Assembly: GCA_016841205.1 (NCBI GenBank)
Contig: JAENZP010000010.1
Location: 1-64,000, forward strand
Direction of reading: 5' to 3'
Length of the DNA: 64,000 bases
Origin: Desulfoscipio geothermicus
GTDB taxonomy: Bacteria; Bacillota; Desulfotomaculia; Desulfotomaculales; Desulfallaceae
Positions 45,973-55,379 of this stretch are shown here, piece by piece. Position 1 is the stretch's first letter; the number at the start of each line of letters is the position of its first letter. The position numbers and the translations under genes are program-made. The notes under the pieces were generated by a model. The model saw nothing but the letters and a program-made list of their open reading frames with translations, ran no database searches and was not told the DNA's origin.

Positions 45973-47880
45973 ATGGATGTCAAACGGGTACTTATTGGTA
46001 GCATAGTAAGCGGGCATCCGGCTAGCTTAAGCAAATTTCTAACATCCCTTGCGAAATTGGAGCAAAATGGTTTGGCAGTAGATTATCTTTTTATTGCAAA
46101 AAGTGCTGATGAAGCCGTCAGATTGTTATTGACCGGCTTTGCTCAGGAACAGGGTAATACTAGCATAATCAACACAGATCATGGAGAGCAACCTGGCCAT
46201 AGCAGTGAGACTGTGAACGAGGATGAAGATGAATGTATTTGGCGAATTGCACGCCAGAAAGACACCCTGATCGAACAGGCCGGTAAAGAAGGCTATGATT
46301 ATTTGTTTTTGGTTGACGCAGACCTTACCTTTCACCCGCATACCTTAACCCAATTGATAAAAGTGAATAAAGATATTGTCTCAGAAATTGTTTGGATCTG
46401 TTCTCAGCAGGACAACATTGAGCTGCCGCAGGTGTGGTTACAAGATCAATATACGCTTTACCGAAAAACACGGGATGAGACTTTATCGGAGGAGGAAGCA
46501 CAACAGCGTACAAAGGAATTTTTTGAACAACTGCACCAGCCAGGCATATATGAAGTAGGGGGATTGGGTAAGTGTATACTGATTGGCCGGAAAGCCTTGG
46601 AGGCCGGTGTTTCTTTTGCGAGAATTAAAAACCTGTCTTTTCGAAATGAAGACAGATACTTTTCCATCCGCGCTGCAGCTATGGGTTTTCCCCTTTATGT
46701 GGATACGTACTTTCCGGCTCAGCTCATCAGAACTGTGTCCGGTACGCATGGTACGGCCACAGCCTATAGTAAGAATCACACGATTGCCTCAATGCGGGAG
46801 AAGGGGATTACCATCAGCCTGTGCATGATTGTCAAAAATGAAGAAGATGTGCTTGCCCGGTGTCTATCCTCAATACAGGGCATTGCCGATGAAATCATCA
46901 TCGTGGATACAGGTTCCACCGACCGCACCAAAGAGATTGCCGGTCAATTTACCGATAAAATTTATGATTTCCCGTGGATTGACGATTTCTCCGCAGCCAG
47001 GAACAACTCTTTTTGTCTTGCCACACAGAAATTTATCCTATGGTTGGATGCGGATGATTACTTTACCATGAAAGATCGCCTGCTATTGCTCGAATTGAAA
47101 AGAACACTCGACCCCACAGTAGACAGCGTCACAATGGACTACCACTTGCTTGTTGACGATACAGGCAAAGTTTTACAAAGTATTCGTCGTAACCGGCTGG
47201 TGCGGCGGGCCTGTGGTTTTCGGTGGATTGGAGCTGTGCATGAGTACCTCGCTGTGGGCGGTAAAATTTTTAACAGTGAAATCGCCGTCCGGCATCAAAA
47301 AGAAAAACAGCATACCGACCGGAACCTGCGGATTTATCGCCGGCGCCTAGAGTCCGGTGAAGAATTCACCCCGCGTGACCTTTACTATTATGCCAACGAA
47401 CTAAAAGATAATGTCTTTCCAGAAGAAGCGGTACTGTATTACGAAAAATTTCTGAATACTAAACTGGGTTGGCTGGAAGACAATATTGCGGCCTGTTTGA
47501 AAATGGCTGAGTGCTACGGTCAGCAGGGCGAGCGTGACAAGCAGCTGCAAGCCTACCTCAGAACTCTGGATTATGACCTGCCACGGGCCGAGGCCTGCTG
47601 CCAGATTGCTGCTTTATTTTTCGACGAAAACAAACTGGAACAAGCGATATTTTGGTATGAGCTGGCGACAAACCTGAAAAAGCCGTCCGAAACCTTGGGC
47701 GCAGTAAACCATGCAGCATGGTCGTGGCTACCCCACCTGCAATTGTGTGTATGCCATGATCGCCTGGGTAACTATGAAAAAGCCCGTCAGCATAATGATA
47801 TTGCTCTTTCTTACAACCCGACCCACCCCAGTATGTTATTCAATAAACTATATTTTGAAAAAAAGTTTGCAGAAAAATAA
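45973..47880 (+). CDS. Two-domain glycosyltransferase with TPR-like tail
   Basis: 635 aa, preceded by gaggtgaa. Residues 1-265 are an Anp1-like GT-A domain (VLIGSIVSGHPASLSKFL, FLVDADLTFHPHTL, PGIYEVGGLGKCILIGRKAL) that closely resembles the single-domain protein at 48680. Residues about 277-480 are a family 2 domain (ISLCMIVKNEEDVLARCL, FILWLDADDYF) like the one at 42623. The tail has TPR-like helices. The fusion could add two sugars in succession to one acceptor. The collagen-like proteins upstream are the obvious candidates. Confidence 0.85.
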   Translation: MDVKRVLIGSIVSGHPASLSKFLTSLAKLEQNGLAVDYLFIAKSADEAVRLLLTGFAQEQGNTSIINTDHGEQPGHSSETVNEDEDECIWRIARQKDTLIEQAGKEGYDYLFLVDADLTFHPHTLTQLIKVNKDIVSEIVWICSQQDNIELPQVWLQDQYTLYRKTRDETLSEEEAQQRTKEFFEQLHQPGIYEVGGLGKCILIGRKALEAGVSFARIKNLSFRNEDRYFSIRAAAMGFPLYVDTYFPAQLIRTVSGTHGTATAYSKNHTIASMREKGITISLCMIVKNEEDVLARCLSSIQGIADEIIIVDTGSTDRTKEIAGQFTDKIYDFPWIDDFSAARNNSFCLATQKFILWLDADDYFTMKDRLLLLELKRTLDPTVDSVTMDYHLLVDDTGKVLQSIRRNRLVRRACGFRWIGAVHEYLAVGGKIFNSEIAVRHQKEKQHTDRNLRIYRRRLESGEEFTPRDLYYYANELKDNVFPEEAVLYYEKFLNTKLGWLEDNIAACLKMAECYGQQGERDKQLQAYLRTLDYDLPRAEACCQIAALFFDENKLEQAIFWYELATNLKKPSETLGAVNHAAWSWLPHLQLCVCHDRLGNYEKARQHNDIALSYNPTHPSMLFNKLYFEKKFAEK

Positions 47881-47926
47881 CCACCATTATTACATAGAAC
47901 TGAATTTAACTGAAAGGAGCTGCACC

Positions 47927-48634
47927 ATGAGTAGAAATTATAACAAGCTGACCCTATCCATGATTATCAAAAACGAAGCAGACCGTTACCTGCGCCGTGC
48001 CTTGAAAGCTCACAGAGAGTATATCGACGAAGCGGTGATTATCGATGATGGCAGCACCGATGCCTCAGCTGACATTTGCTGTGAGGAGCTTGCGGGGATT
48101 CCCCTTTACTTGGTTAAAAACGCTGCCTCCTTGTTTTCTAACGAAGTTATACTTCGAAAACAGCAATGGGAAGAAACGTTGCGTACAGACCCGGTTTGGA
48201 TTCTTAATCTCGATGCCGACGAGATTTTTGAAGAGGGGTTTGCCGGCCAGGTTGACAGCATCCTGACCCAGACCGCATATGACGCTGTTTATTTCCGCCT
48301 ATACGACATGTGGAGTGAAACCCATTACCGCGAAGACAACTACTGGCAGGCCCATTTCTATTACCGCCCGTTTCTTGTACGCTACCGTCCGGATGTAATA
48401 TATACTTGGCGTGAAACACCCCAACACTGCGGTAGGTTGCCAATGACGATTCAAGAGTTTTCCTACCTGTGCCACCCGGCGCGGCTGAAGCACTACGGCT
48501 GGGCCCGAGCGGCAGACCGGCTAGCCAAATATCGGCGCTACTTGGCCTTGGATAAAGATGCACGTTACGGTTGGAAAGAACAGTACGAATCAATCCTGGA
48601 TGAAAATCCAAAGCTTATTTCATGGGAGACCTAG
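47927..48634 (+). CDS. Family 2 glycosyltransferase
   Basis: 235 aa from the ATG at 47927 after aaaggagc; an upstream in-frame start would overlap the previous gene. The translation has LTLSMIIKNEADRYLRRALK, AVIIDDGSTDASADICC and the metal site WILNLDADEIF. It lacks the TPR tail of its neighbours. It lies 46 bases after the two-domain enzyme, in the same operon. Confidence 0.85.
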   Translation: MSRNYNKLTLSMIIKNEADRYLRRALKAHREYIDEAVIIDDGSTDASADICCEELAGIPLYLVKNAASLFSNEVILRKQQWEETLRTDPVWILNLDADEIFEEGFAGQVDSILTQTAYDAVYFRLYDMWSETHYREDNYWQAHFYYRPFLVRYRPDVIYTWRETPQHCGRLPMTIQEFSYLCHPARLKHYGWARAADRLAKYRRYLALDKDARYGWKEQYESILDENPKLISWET

Positions 48635-48679
48635 AAAATGCAGTGCACGACTTAAATAATTTTGAGAGGATAGAAGCAA

Positions 48680-49498
48680 ATGGTTAAAAAAAAGGTGCTT
48701 ATCGGCAGCCCAGTTCACCAGAACCCGGCCATATTAGAAGAGTTTTTGATATCGCTTGAGGAGATGGAGCAAATCAGCGCATCCATTGACTTTATGTTTA
48801 TGGACGATAATACCGATCGAACCTCCAGTAAGCTCCTCTTTTCTTTTCAAGAAAGGCATCCGGAAACTATAATTATTAAGAATAGTCAGTTGCAGAACTA
48901 TACCTGTGATGAGTACACCCATTACTGGCGGGAAGAACTGGTCTGGAAAGTGGCCAACTTAAAAAATACGATGATTGGGCATGCCAAAAGATATAACTAT
49001 GATTACCTTTTTCTGGCTGACTCCGATTTGGTTATGCATCCGTACACACTGGAACAGCTTATGAAAGCGGGCAAGGATATCATAGCTACAATATTTTGGA
49101 CCTGCTGGCAGCCCGAAACTATCGAAATGCCGCAGGTGTGGGTTGAAGATCAGTACACGCTTTATAAGAAAAATCCCGGCGAAGTTCTTACTGATGAGGA
49201 AGCTAACCGGCGGCTGTTTGAGTTTCTGGGTCAAATGAGAATTCCAGGAGTCTATGAAGTAGGGGGGCTGGGAGCGTGTACGTTAATTAGCCGCCAAGCG
49301 CTAAAAGCAGGCGTCAGTTTTGCGGAGATTAAAAACTTGTCGTTCTGGGGTGAAGACAGGCATTTCTGTATTCGTGCCGCAGCACTTGGTTTTTCACTTT
49401 TTGTTGATACTCATTTTCCTGCTTATCATATTTATCGTGAATCGGACTTAAGTGGTATCGCCGGCTACAAAGCCAAGGGGACGGTTCTACTGGTTTGA
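48680..49498 (+). CDS. Anp1-like glycosyltransferase
   Basis: 272 aa, preceded by gagagga. It has VLIGSPVHQNPAILEEFL, FLADSDLVMHPYTL, VWVEDQYTLYKKNPGEVL and PGVYEVGGLGACTLISRQAL, collinear with residues 1-265 of the protein at 45973. The DSD in place of DAD still fits a metal-binding motif. Last gene of the glycosylation cluster. Confidence 0.83.
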   Translation: MVKKKVLIGSPVHQNPAILEEFLISLEEMEQISASIDFMFMDDNTDRTSSKLLFSFQERHPETIIIKNSQLQNYTCDEYTHYWREELVWKVANLKNTMIGHAKRYNYDYLFLADSDLVMHPYTLEQLMKAGKDIIATIFWTCWQPETIEMPQVWVEDQYTLYKKNPGEVLTDEEANRRLFEFLGQMRIPGVYEVGGLGACTLISRQALKAGVSFAEIKNLSFWGEDRHFCIRAAALGFSLFVDTHFPAYHIYRESDLSGIAGYKAKGTVLLV

Positions 49499-49518
49499 AA
49501 AACCTTAGAAAAAGATTG

Positions 49519-50223
49519 TTATGCAACCCTATTTATCAGTGTCGCTACCCAGCATAAAATAGGAGCAACAATTATTGCGGGGAGATAATTAGCTACCTTA
49601 ATCTTGGTAATGCCAATGAGATTCAAACCAAGTGCTATTATGATTAGTGAGCCTGCGCATGTGATTTCGGCAATAGCGGAATCAGTCAAAATAGGCTTTA
49701 AAAACTGCGCCAACAAAACAATAGAGCCTTGGAATACTAAAACGAAAGAGGCGGAAAACAATACACCTATGCCGAGGCTTACAGATAATATGGCAGATGA
49801 TATTAAATCCAACACGGATTTAGTAAAAAGCATCTCGTTGTCTCCAGCTAGTCCCGCGTTTAGCGAACCTACGATTGTCATTGCGCCTATACAAAACAAA
49901 AGGCTGCCTGTAACAAAGCCCTCTGTGACTGAAGCGGAGTTGCCGGAAGTTGTTTTGAACCGTTTTCCAATCCACTCGCCAAAAGCATTTACTCGCTTGT
50001 CAATATCCATCAATGTTCCTATGATGGTGCCGGTAACGATAGAAAAGATAAGTATAAGGGTGTTCTCACCCTTTAGCGTTCCTGATATTCCAATATAAAC
50101 GGTACATAGGCCGATGCCTATCATAATTGCGTCGGTAAACCTTTCGGGGATTCCTTTTTTAAACAGCAGACCAATAAGGCTGCCTATGATAACAGCTGCC
50201 GCGTTAATGAGTACGCCTATCAC
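49519..50223 (-). CDS. DUF554 family membrane protein
   Basis: 234 aa, about seven membrane segments. The N-terminus GVLINAAAVIIGSLIGLLFK, then a Gly-rich IGIGLCTVYIGISGTLKGEN, and the C-terminal GLNLIGITKIKVANYLPAII are typical of the YqgA/YdfK (DUF554) family, presumed transporters of unknown substrate. It is convergent with the glycosyltransferase operon and divergent from the kinase. Confidence 0.88.
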   Translation of the reverse strand: MIGVLINAAAVIIGSLIGLLFKKGIPERFTDAIMIGIGLCTVYIGISGTLKGENTLILIFSIVTGTIIGTLMDIDKRVNAFGEWIGKRFKTTSGNSASVTEGFVTGSLLFCIGAMTIVGSLNAGLAGDNEMLFTKSVLDLISSAILSVSLGIGVLFSASFVLVFQGSIVLLAQFLKPILTDSAIAEITCAGSLIIIALGLNLIGITKIKVANYLPAIIVAPILCWVATLINRVA

Positions 50224-50463
50224 TTATATTCTCCCTTCGACATTTTTCTTCAAACGCAATGTTTCTCTCGTCAATGTAATATGAGGTATTATAACACATG
50301 GTGATACAATGTTTTTTATAGCCTTTCTTTGTATCAACTATTAATTTGATTGTGATATTAAATGTAAATTATGGCAATATGTTGCACTATTATGGAAGGA
50401 AAAACAAATCTATTGTTTAATAAATGAAAGTCGTGATTTCGTAAACGAGAGAAGGTGAATACT

Positions 50464-52050
50464 TTGGCTATCGCTAAAGATGAAATTTCCGGGCAATATG
50501 TAAAATGTAGTTATCTTACTAGCACAATCGACCAAAATAGTTGCCAATTAACAGAGGACAAAACACCACGTATCCTAGAACTTGAAGCGGAAAATATAAG
50601 GTTAAGAGTAGAAATTAATAAACTAAAAAAGACAGAAGAAGCCCTTCGCTTATCTGAAGATAAATTTTATAAAGCTTTTCATTTTAATCAAACGATGATG
50701 GCCTTTATAAGGTTAAAAGACGATGTATATATTGATGTGAACGGTAGCTATGCAGAGGTATTGGGTTATAGTCGGGAAGAGATGATAGGTAAAAGTGTTT
50801 TAGAGTTGGGTGTTTGGGTCGACCTGGAAGAAAGGCAAGATACACGGAAACAACTTACAGAAAATGGTTATGTAAGGAATAGTGAATTTAAATTTAGAAG
50901 TAAGTCAGGAGAGATTATTTATGTGGTTGCAACTACTAATTTATTAGATATAGAGGGTGAAAGATGTTTACTTACTTCTTTAATAGATATCACTGAACAA
51001 AAGAGAGCAGAAGAGGCTTTACGAAAATCAAAAGAATTATTCTATGCAACTTTTAATGCTAACCCACTTCCAATGTGTATAATATCAAAAAAAGATAAAA
51101 CATTTATGGAAATTAACGAAGCTTTATCCAAGAGTAGTGGCTATACCAGAGAAGAGATGATAGGTTATAGTATAACTGATATAAAAGGTTGGTTGGATTT
51201 AAATGAACGTGAAAAATTTAGAGAAGTAATTGCTAAAGAAGGTTTTGTTACAAATTACGAAACAAGTTTGCTTACAAAATCAGGTGAAATACTGACAGCT
51301 TTAATTTCAGGGGTCTCCATAATATGGAATAATGAGGAGTGTTATCTTGTAATACATAATGATATAACAGAACTCCGTCGCTACCAATATGAAATTGCAC
51401 GTTTAGACCGTTTGAACTTGGTAGGAGAAATGTCTGCCGGAATTGGACATGAAATCAGGAATCCGATGACGACCGTAAGAGGTTTCCTTCAATTACTCAG
51501 TGGGAAGGACAGGTTTGCCCAAGACAAGGAATATATGAATTTAATGATAGAGGAGCTGGACAGGGCTAATTCAATTATTACAGAGTTTCTATCATTGGCT
51601 AAAAACAAATCTGTTGAATTGAAAAGGCAAAGTCTAAATCAGAAGGTTAGGACTATCTTTCCTTTGCTCTTCGCTGATGCCATAAAACAGGATAAGATTA
51701 TCGAAATGCAACTTGGTGATATTCCATACATAGTCATTGATAAAAATGAGATTAAACAACTTATCCTTAACCTTGTCCGTAATGGCCTTGAAGCAATGTT
51801 ACCAGGAGGAATGCTGTTCATTAAAACATTTAAGGATGATTATGGAGTAGTCCTAGCTGTGCAAGACCAAGGTACAGGGATTGCACCAGAAGTTCTTAAG
51901 AAAATAGGTACACCCTTCTTTACTACCAAAGATGATGGAACTGGCTTAGGTTTGGCGGTGTGCTATAGCATCGCTCAGAGAAATAATGCCAAGATAGATA
52001 TTGAAACTGGTTCCACTGGGACAACGTTTTATGTAAGATTTAATATTTAG
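50464..52050 (+). CDS. PAS-PAS sensor histidine kinase (sporulation-kinase type)
   Basis: 528 aa from a TTG spaced after agaaggtg; a GTG at 50455 overlaps that box. A short coiled coil (about 40-60) precedes two PAS domains (about 65-180 and 190-305), then HisKA with the phospho-His in SAGIGHEIRNPMTTVRGFLQ, and an ATPase domain with DQGTGIAPE and GTGLGLAVCYSIA. There are no membrane segments, so it senses a cytosolic signal, as KinA and KinE do. No response regulator is adjacent, as expected for an orphan kinase feeding Spo0A. The coding region is AT-rich relative to its neighbours. Confidence 0.88.
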   Translation: MAIAKDEISGQYVKCSYLTSTIDQNSCQLTEDKTPRILELEAENIRLRVEINKLKKTEEALRLSEDKFYKAFHFNQTMMAFIRLKDDVYIDVNGSYAEVLGYSREEMIGKSVLELGVWVDLEERQDTRKQLTENGYVRNSEFKFRSKSGEIIYVVATTNLLDIEGERCLLTSLIDITEQKRAEEALRKSKELFYATFNANPLPMCIISKKDKTFMEINEALSKSSGYTREEMIGYSITDIKGWLDLNEREKFREVIAKEGFVTNYETSLLTKSGEILTALISGVSIIWNNEECYLVIHNDITELRRYQYEIARLDRLNLVGEMSAGIGHEIRNPMTTVRGFLQLLSGKDRFAQDKEYMNLMIEELDRANSIITEFLSLAKNKSVELKRQSLNQKVRTIFPLLFADAIKQDKIIEMQLGDIPYIVIDKNEIKQLILNLVRNGLEAMLPGGMLFIKTFKDDYGVVLAVQDQGTGIAPEVLKKIGTPFFTTKDDGTGLGLAVCYSIAQRNNAKIDIETGSTGTTFYVRFNI

Positions 52051-52399
52051 TTATATATTGGCTACGTGGAGTACAAGGGGAAAAAAATTTTAATCACCGC
52101 CGTTTCCTAGTTTGATAATCTGGTCGCTGTATTTCCCGAATATGAAGCTGTTTATTCGATGGGCATTGGCTGTTGAATCTATTAAGTGGGGAAGTGATCT
52201 GCTTATCGGTTATATATTTCTTTGCCCATCGCAAAAGACTAATCCTAAATACTCATGGAGAAAGTTCTTGTTACAGCTTTCACTCAAGGTTACCGGTATG
52301 GGAGTTCGCATTATTAGTCTTGTTCACACGACGAATTGCATGACCAAAGCAAAAAGCCCTTGCATGGTATAAACCAGCAAAGGCTTGATATATCTACTT
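52051..52399. other. Gene-poor stretch, possibly a decayed transposase end
   Basis: An 86-codon frame (52112-52372) lacks a ribosome site and looks like no known protein. A different frame near 52111-52160 reads FDNLVAVFPEYEAVYSMGIG before stops, faintly like the C-terminal part of an IS110-type transposase. The similarity is weak. Confidence 0.25.
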
Positions 52400-52485
52400 T
52401 GGTGCCGAAGGCGGGAGTCGAACCCGCATGAGTTACCTCGCACGATTTTGAGTCGTGTGCGTCTGCCAATTCCGCCACTTCGGCA
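52400..52485 (-). tRNA. tRNA-Leu (anticodon CAA)
   Basis: Read on the minus strand: acceptor TGCCGAAG pairs with CTTCGGCA, followed by an encoded CCA. The D-arm is followed by anticodon loop CTCAAAA (anticodon CAA), a long variable arm and T-loop GGTTCGACTCC. The length of 86 is right for a class II tRNA. Confidence 0.96.
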
Positions 52486-52537
52486 TCTTTTATGGTTAAC
52501 CAAGTTCAAAAAGCTTTTCGGATAACCTGCAAGAAAA

Positions 52538-52567
52538 ATTGTAACATAGTTTAATTAACCTTGTCAA
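52538..52567 (-). promoter_or_regulatory. Vegetative promoter of tRNA-Leu
   Basis: On the minus strand TTGACA, 18 bases, TACAAT, about 50 bases before the tRNA. Confidence 0.75.
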
Positions 52568-52765
52568 CGGTATTGTAATGCAAACTTCTACCGGTCTCTA
52601 GCATACATGATAGCAGAGGCCTGAGTGGCTTGATAGGCAATCAATTAATTATTTCCAGCTTATTACCCTCTGTTATGCATGGCAGGAAGTATGTTTAACC
52701 ATGTCGAAGAATAAATGATGGAGGCGTATACCCTGGTTTTTTTTGTTGGACGGGAGTGAATCATA

Positions 52766-53389
52766 GTGTATCTTCCTGATGAGGTGCTGGTCCGGAAAAC
52801 CATAAATGGCGACCTGGATGCATTTGATGAACTGGTGCGCCGCTATGAAGGTAAGATATATGGTTTGGCTTACCGCTTTATGGGTAACCATGCTGACGCC
52901 AGTGACCTTGCCCAGGATACTTTTATACGCGTTTATCAGGCGCTGGCCGGGTTTCGGGGGGATGCTTCTTTTTCTACCTGGCTTTACCGCATTGCGGCAA
53001 ATATTTGCCGGGACGAGCTCAGAAAGAGGCAGCGGCGGCGCAGTGTTTCTATTGATGAAATGATAGACGCTTCACCGGCCAATGTGCCCACTGCCGATGG
53101 CAGCTATTCACCTGAGGAGACTGTGCAACGGCGCGAGGTGCAGAGCCAGGTGCAGTTTTGTTTAAACGAGCTCTCCAGTGACCACCGGTTGGTTTTGGTA
53201 ATGCGTGAAATACAGGGATTAAGCTATGAGGAAATTGCCAGTGCATTACAGTGTTCAATGGGCACGGTGAAATCACGTATAAGCCGGGCCAGAAGCGCGC
53301 TTAAGGATAAGATGATTAAGGAAGGGGAACTTTTATCAAGTAGCGATCGTCTTAACGCAAAAGGGGGGAAGACCAATGCAATGTCGTAA
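52766..53389 (+). CDS. ECF RNA polymerase sigma factor (SigW-like)
   Basis: 207 aa, GTG start after gggagtga. Region 2 is clear (DLDAFDELVRRYEGKIYGLA, AQDTFIRVYQAL, FSTWLYRIAANICRDELRKR) and region 4 reads LSYEEIASALQCSMGTVKSR. A linker of about 30 residues separates them. Its 3' end overlaps the start of the anti-sigma gene by 14 bases, so the two are made together. Confidence 0.92.
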   Translation: MYLPDEVLVRKTINGDLDAFDELVRRYEGKIYGLAYRFMGNHADASDLAQDTFIRVYQALAGFRGDASFSTWLYRIAANICRDELRKRQRRRSVSIDEMIDASPANVPTADGSYSPEETVQRREVQSQVQFCLNELSSDHRLVLVMREIQGLSYEEIASALQCSMGTVKSRISRARSALKDKMIKEGELLSSSDRLNAKGGKTNAMS

Positions 53390-54635
53390 TATCTGTGAAA
53401 TGTTGTCACCGTACATTGATGACATGCTGGAATCTTCCCAGGTTGTTGAGGTGGAGGAACACATTGCTGTCTGTGCGGCGTGCAGGCTGGAATATGACAA
53501 ATTGCGAGCTGCTGTGGAGTTGGTTAGAGGGTTGCCGGAGGTGCTACCGCCTTCGGAGTTCCATGAAGATTTGCTTCAAAAACTACAATCGTTACCCGCA
53601 CATTCTGTTACCGACAGCCCAACCGTTTGGATCCGTCGGCTGGCCTGGGGGAAATGGTCTAAGACATTGGCTGTCGCAGTGGTACTGTTTCTTACCATAG
53701 GGGTCACCGCCTTTTGGTATGGTAATAAGGAGGGTGGGTTACCTGGTTCTGCGTTCCAGCTAAGTGTCGGTCAAAATATAGATGACCGGGGCGAACGGTA
53801 CGGGGGCGATGCAGGAGATGATGGGCGGGATTTGGAAACTGCCCAAAAGACTGCCAAAAATGCTCAAGAACAAACTGCTAAAGATACAAAAGCAACGGAG
53901 CAAGTTGAGACGGAAAAAAATGCGGCCAGGGATCAGGATACAGGCCAAGGAAATTTGGCTGCGCCTGGTGTATCCGTGTCTAACAAACAGCTTGCTGTTT
54001 CAAGAGAGACTGGAGAAGAACCTGTGACTGCCGCGGGCGACGACAACCCGGGTTCAACTGCTGCCGGAGGGGATCAGGTGTCCCGTGATTTGGTCGCGCT
54101 GGAGGGAAAGCCGGTTGGTGATGATTCCCTATTCAGTATGATGGCCGCACCCCGGGATGATTTAGGGGATGTCGCCATAATGGAAAATAATAGTCTTCCT
54201 GCGGCTACGGAGTTAACTGCTACACTGACGTTAAATACCCAGCCAAATGCAGTGACCGACTGGAGTGCAACAGCGGGCAGGTACGGTGGCTTTGTCGAAA
54301 CTGAGCCGCAGCAAACCGGGGAGTACTGGGTGTTACGTGTTCCCACTGGCAATGTGGACGGGTTTATAAAGGAATTAAACAATTTAGGGCAAGTGGACAT
54401 TCAATCAAACACCAGGGATATAGCTGTTGATTTAAAACGGGCTGAAGAGCGGTTAAACATGCTGCAGGAACAGGAAAAAGCGCTGGTAGCGCAGGGGGCC
54501 GGGCAAACGGAAAGCGATGCCGTCGGTACAGCCGAGTTGGATGCACTGCGTGAGCAAATAACTTTGCAGCAGCGGGCCCTAGAGGAGTCGCAGAAAGATG
54601 TTAATTTTGCCAAGATTAATCTTTATGTAAAATAA
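53376..54635 (+). CDS. Zinc-finger anti-sigma factor with DUF4349 domain
   Basis: 419 aa. The N-terminal ZAS motif is EEHIAVCAACRLEY (His29, Cys33, Cys36), which captures group IV sigma factors. One membrane segment (about 96-113, TLAVAVVLFLTIGVTAFWYG) leads outside to a low-complexity Glu/Thr/Asp stalk and a C-terminal DUF4349 domain (about 275-419) with a coiled coil (LKRAEERLNMLQEQEKALVA). The external part is the likely sensor of envelope stress. It partners the sigma factor before it. Confidence 0.88.
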   Translation: MQCRNICEMLSPYIDDMLESSQVVEVEEHIAVCAACRLEYDKLRAAVELVRGLPEVLPPSEFHEDLLQKLQSLPAHSVTDSPTVWIRRLAWGKWSKTLAVAVVLFLTIGVTAFWYGNKEGGLPGSAFQLSVGQNIDDRGERYGGDAGDDGRDLETAQKTAKNAQEQTAKDTKATEQVETEKNAARDQDTGQGNLAAPGVSVSNKQLAVSRETGEEPVTAAGDDNPGSTAAGGDQVSRDLVALEGKPVGDDSLFSMMAAPRDDLGDVAIMENNSLPAATELTATLTLNTQPNAVTDWSATAGRYGGFVETEPQQTGEYWVLRVPTGNVDGFIKELNNLGQVDIQSNTRDIAVDLKRAEERLNMLQEQEKALVAQGAGQTESDAVGTAELDALREQITLQQRALEESQKDVNFAKINLYVK

Positions 54636-54805
54636 ATGTCGGGCTGGTGTTAAGTAATAAAATGGTCGCAATTTGTTGGAATTAAAAGTTTTACTATTGC
54701 TTGGCTGGTAGATAACAGTTAAAATAGAAATAGTTAATGATTTGGCGGCTAATAATATTAATTTTTTATTGTTATAATATTTGAAGAAGGGAGGTTGAAA
54801 AAACA

Positions 54806-55030
54806 GTGCTCGAACAAGTACAAGCTGTTCTAGATAAAGTTCGCCCCATGCTGCAGCATGACGGTGGTGACGTCGAGCTTGTGGATGTTACACCTGATGG
54901 TGTGGTGAAAGTAAAACTTACAGGTGCCTGCGGCGGGTGAGCGATGTCCACCTATACCCTTAAAATGGGTATTGAGCGGTCGCTCAAGCAAGAAGTGCCC
55001 GAGGTGAAGGAAGTAATAGAGGTTCGGTAA
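54806..55030 (+). CDS. NifU C-terminal-domain (Nfu) protein, probable selenoprotein
   Basis: 74 residues if the in-frame TGA at 54938-54940 is read through. The GTG start follows gggagg. Before the [35 protein letters not shown] and LTGACGG. After it: [29 protein letters not shown] and TAA. Nfu proteins carry GACGGCPMST-TLKMGIE, so the TGA replaces the second Cys of CxxC exactly. Homology continues without frame change on both sides, as expected for selenocysteine (Sec45, paired with Cys42) and not for a decaying gene. Nfu dimers carry a [4Fe-4S] cluster through these residues. A stem-loop suited to a bacterial SECIS follows. The alternative is a sequencing error or a recent nonsense mutation. 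Confidence 0.78.
54941..54983 (+). promoter_or_regulatory. Candidate SECIS hairpin after the TGA codon
   Basis: Apical stem ATACCC (54954-54959) with GGGTAT (54967-54972) and a seven-base loop ttaaaat. A lower helix GCGA (54941-54944) with TCGC (54980-54983) encloses it. The position, 13-32 bases after TGA, fits bacterial selenocysteine insertion elements. Binding to SelB is untested. Confidence 0.5.
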
Positions 55031-55379
55031 ATTACTAACTGCGAGTTTACCTCGTATATTTATCGGTGTAAGTATTTTAATATAACCACTTTTTGCCATT
55101 GTATACTTGGTGGAAAGTGGTTTTGTGCATTTTGCCGGGCAACGTATATACTATTATTTTGCAGGCAGTATATCCATAATATAAGGGGCGGTTCCAACCT
55201 AATGTGCCATCGTAATTTGTATATGGAGTATTGAGAAGTGCGCAGCATTTATTATTAGCCTGGCGTCTAGCAGTTCCGGCGGATAAAATAAATTTCGTGG
55301 AAGACACCGGCGTTTGATTAGGTTAGCGGCGTTGGTTCAGTAATTAGCAAGGCAAGCTAAATGAAGGGTGGTTGTATTA
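55031..55379. other. Intergenic stretch, nothing recognised
   Basis: No ORF with a ribosome site and no clear hairpin. Frames on the minus strand here are unsupported. The ribosome site gaaggg of the next gene is at its end. Confidence 0.5.

Noticed and set aside
52112-52372. 86-codon plus-strand frame between the kinase and tRNA-Leu
   Set aside because: No ribosome site, no recognisable family, and overlap with the tRNA terminus region; treated as non-coding or decayed.
54830-55099. 89-codon minus-strand frame opposite the NifU-like gene
   Set aside because: The plus strand shows clear Nfu homology throughout; the minus frame is its shadow.
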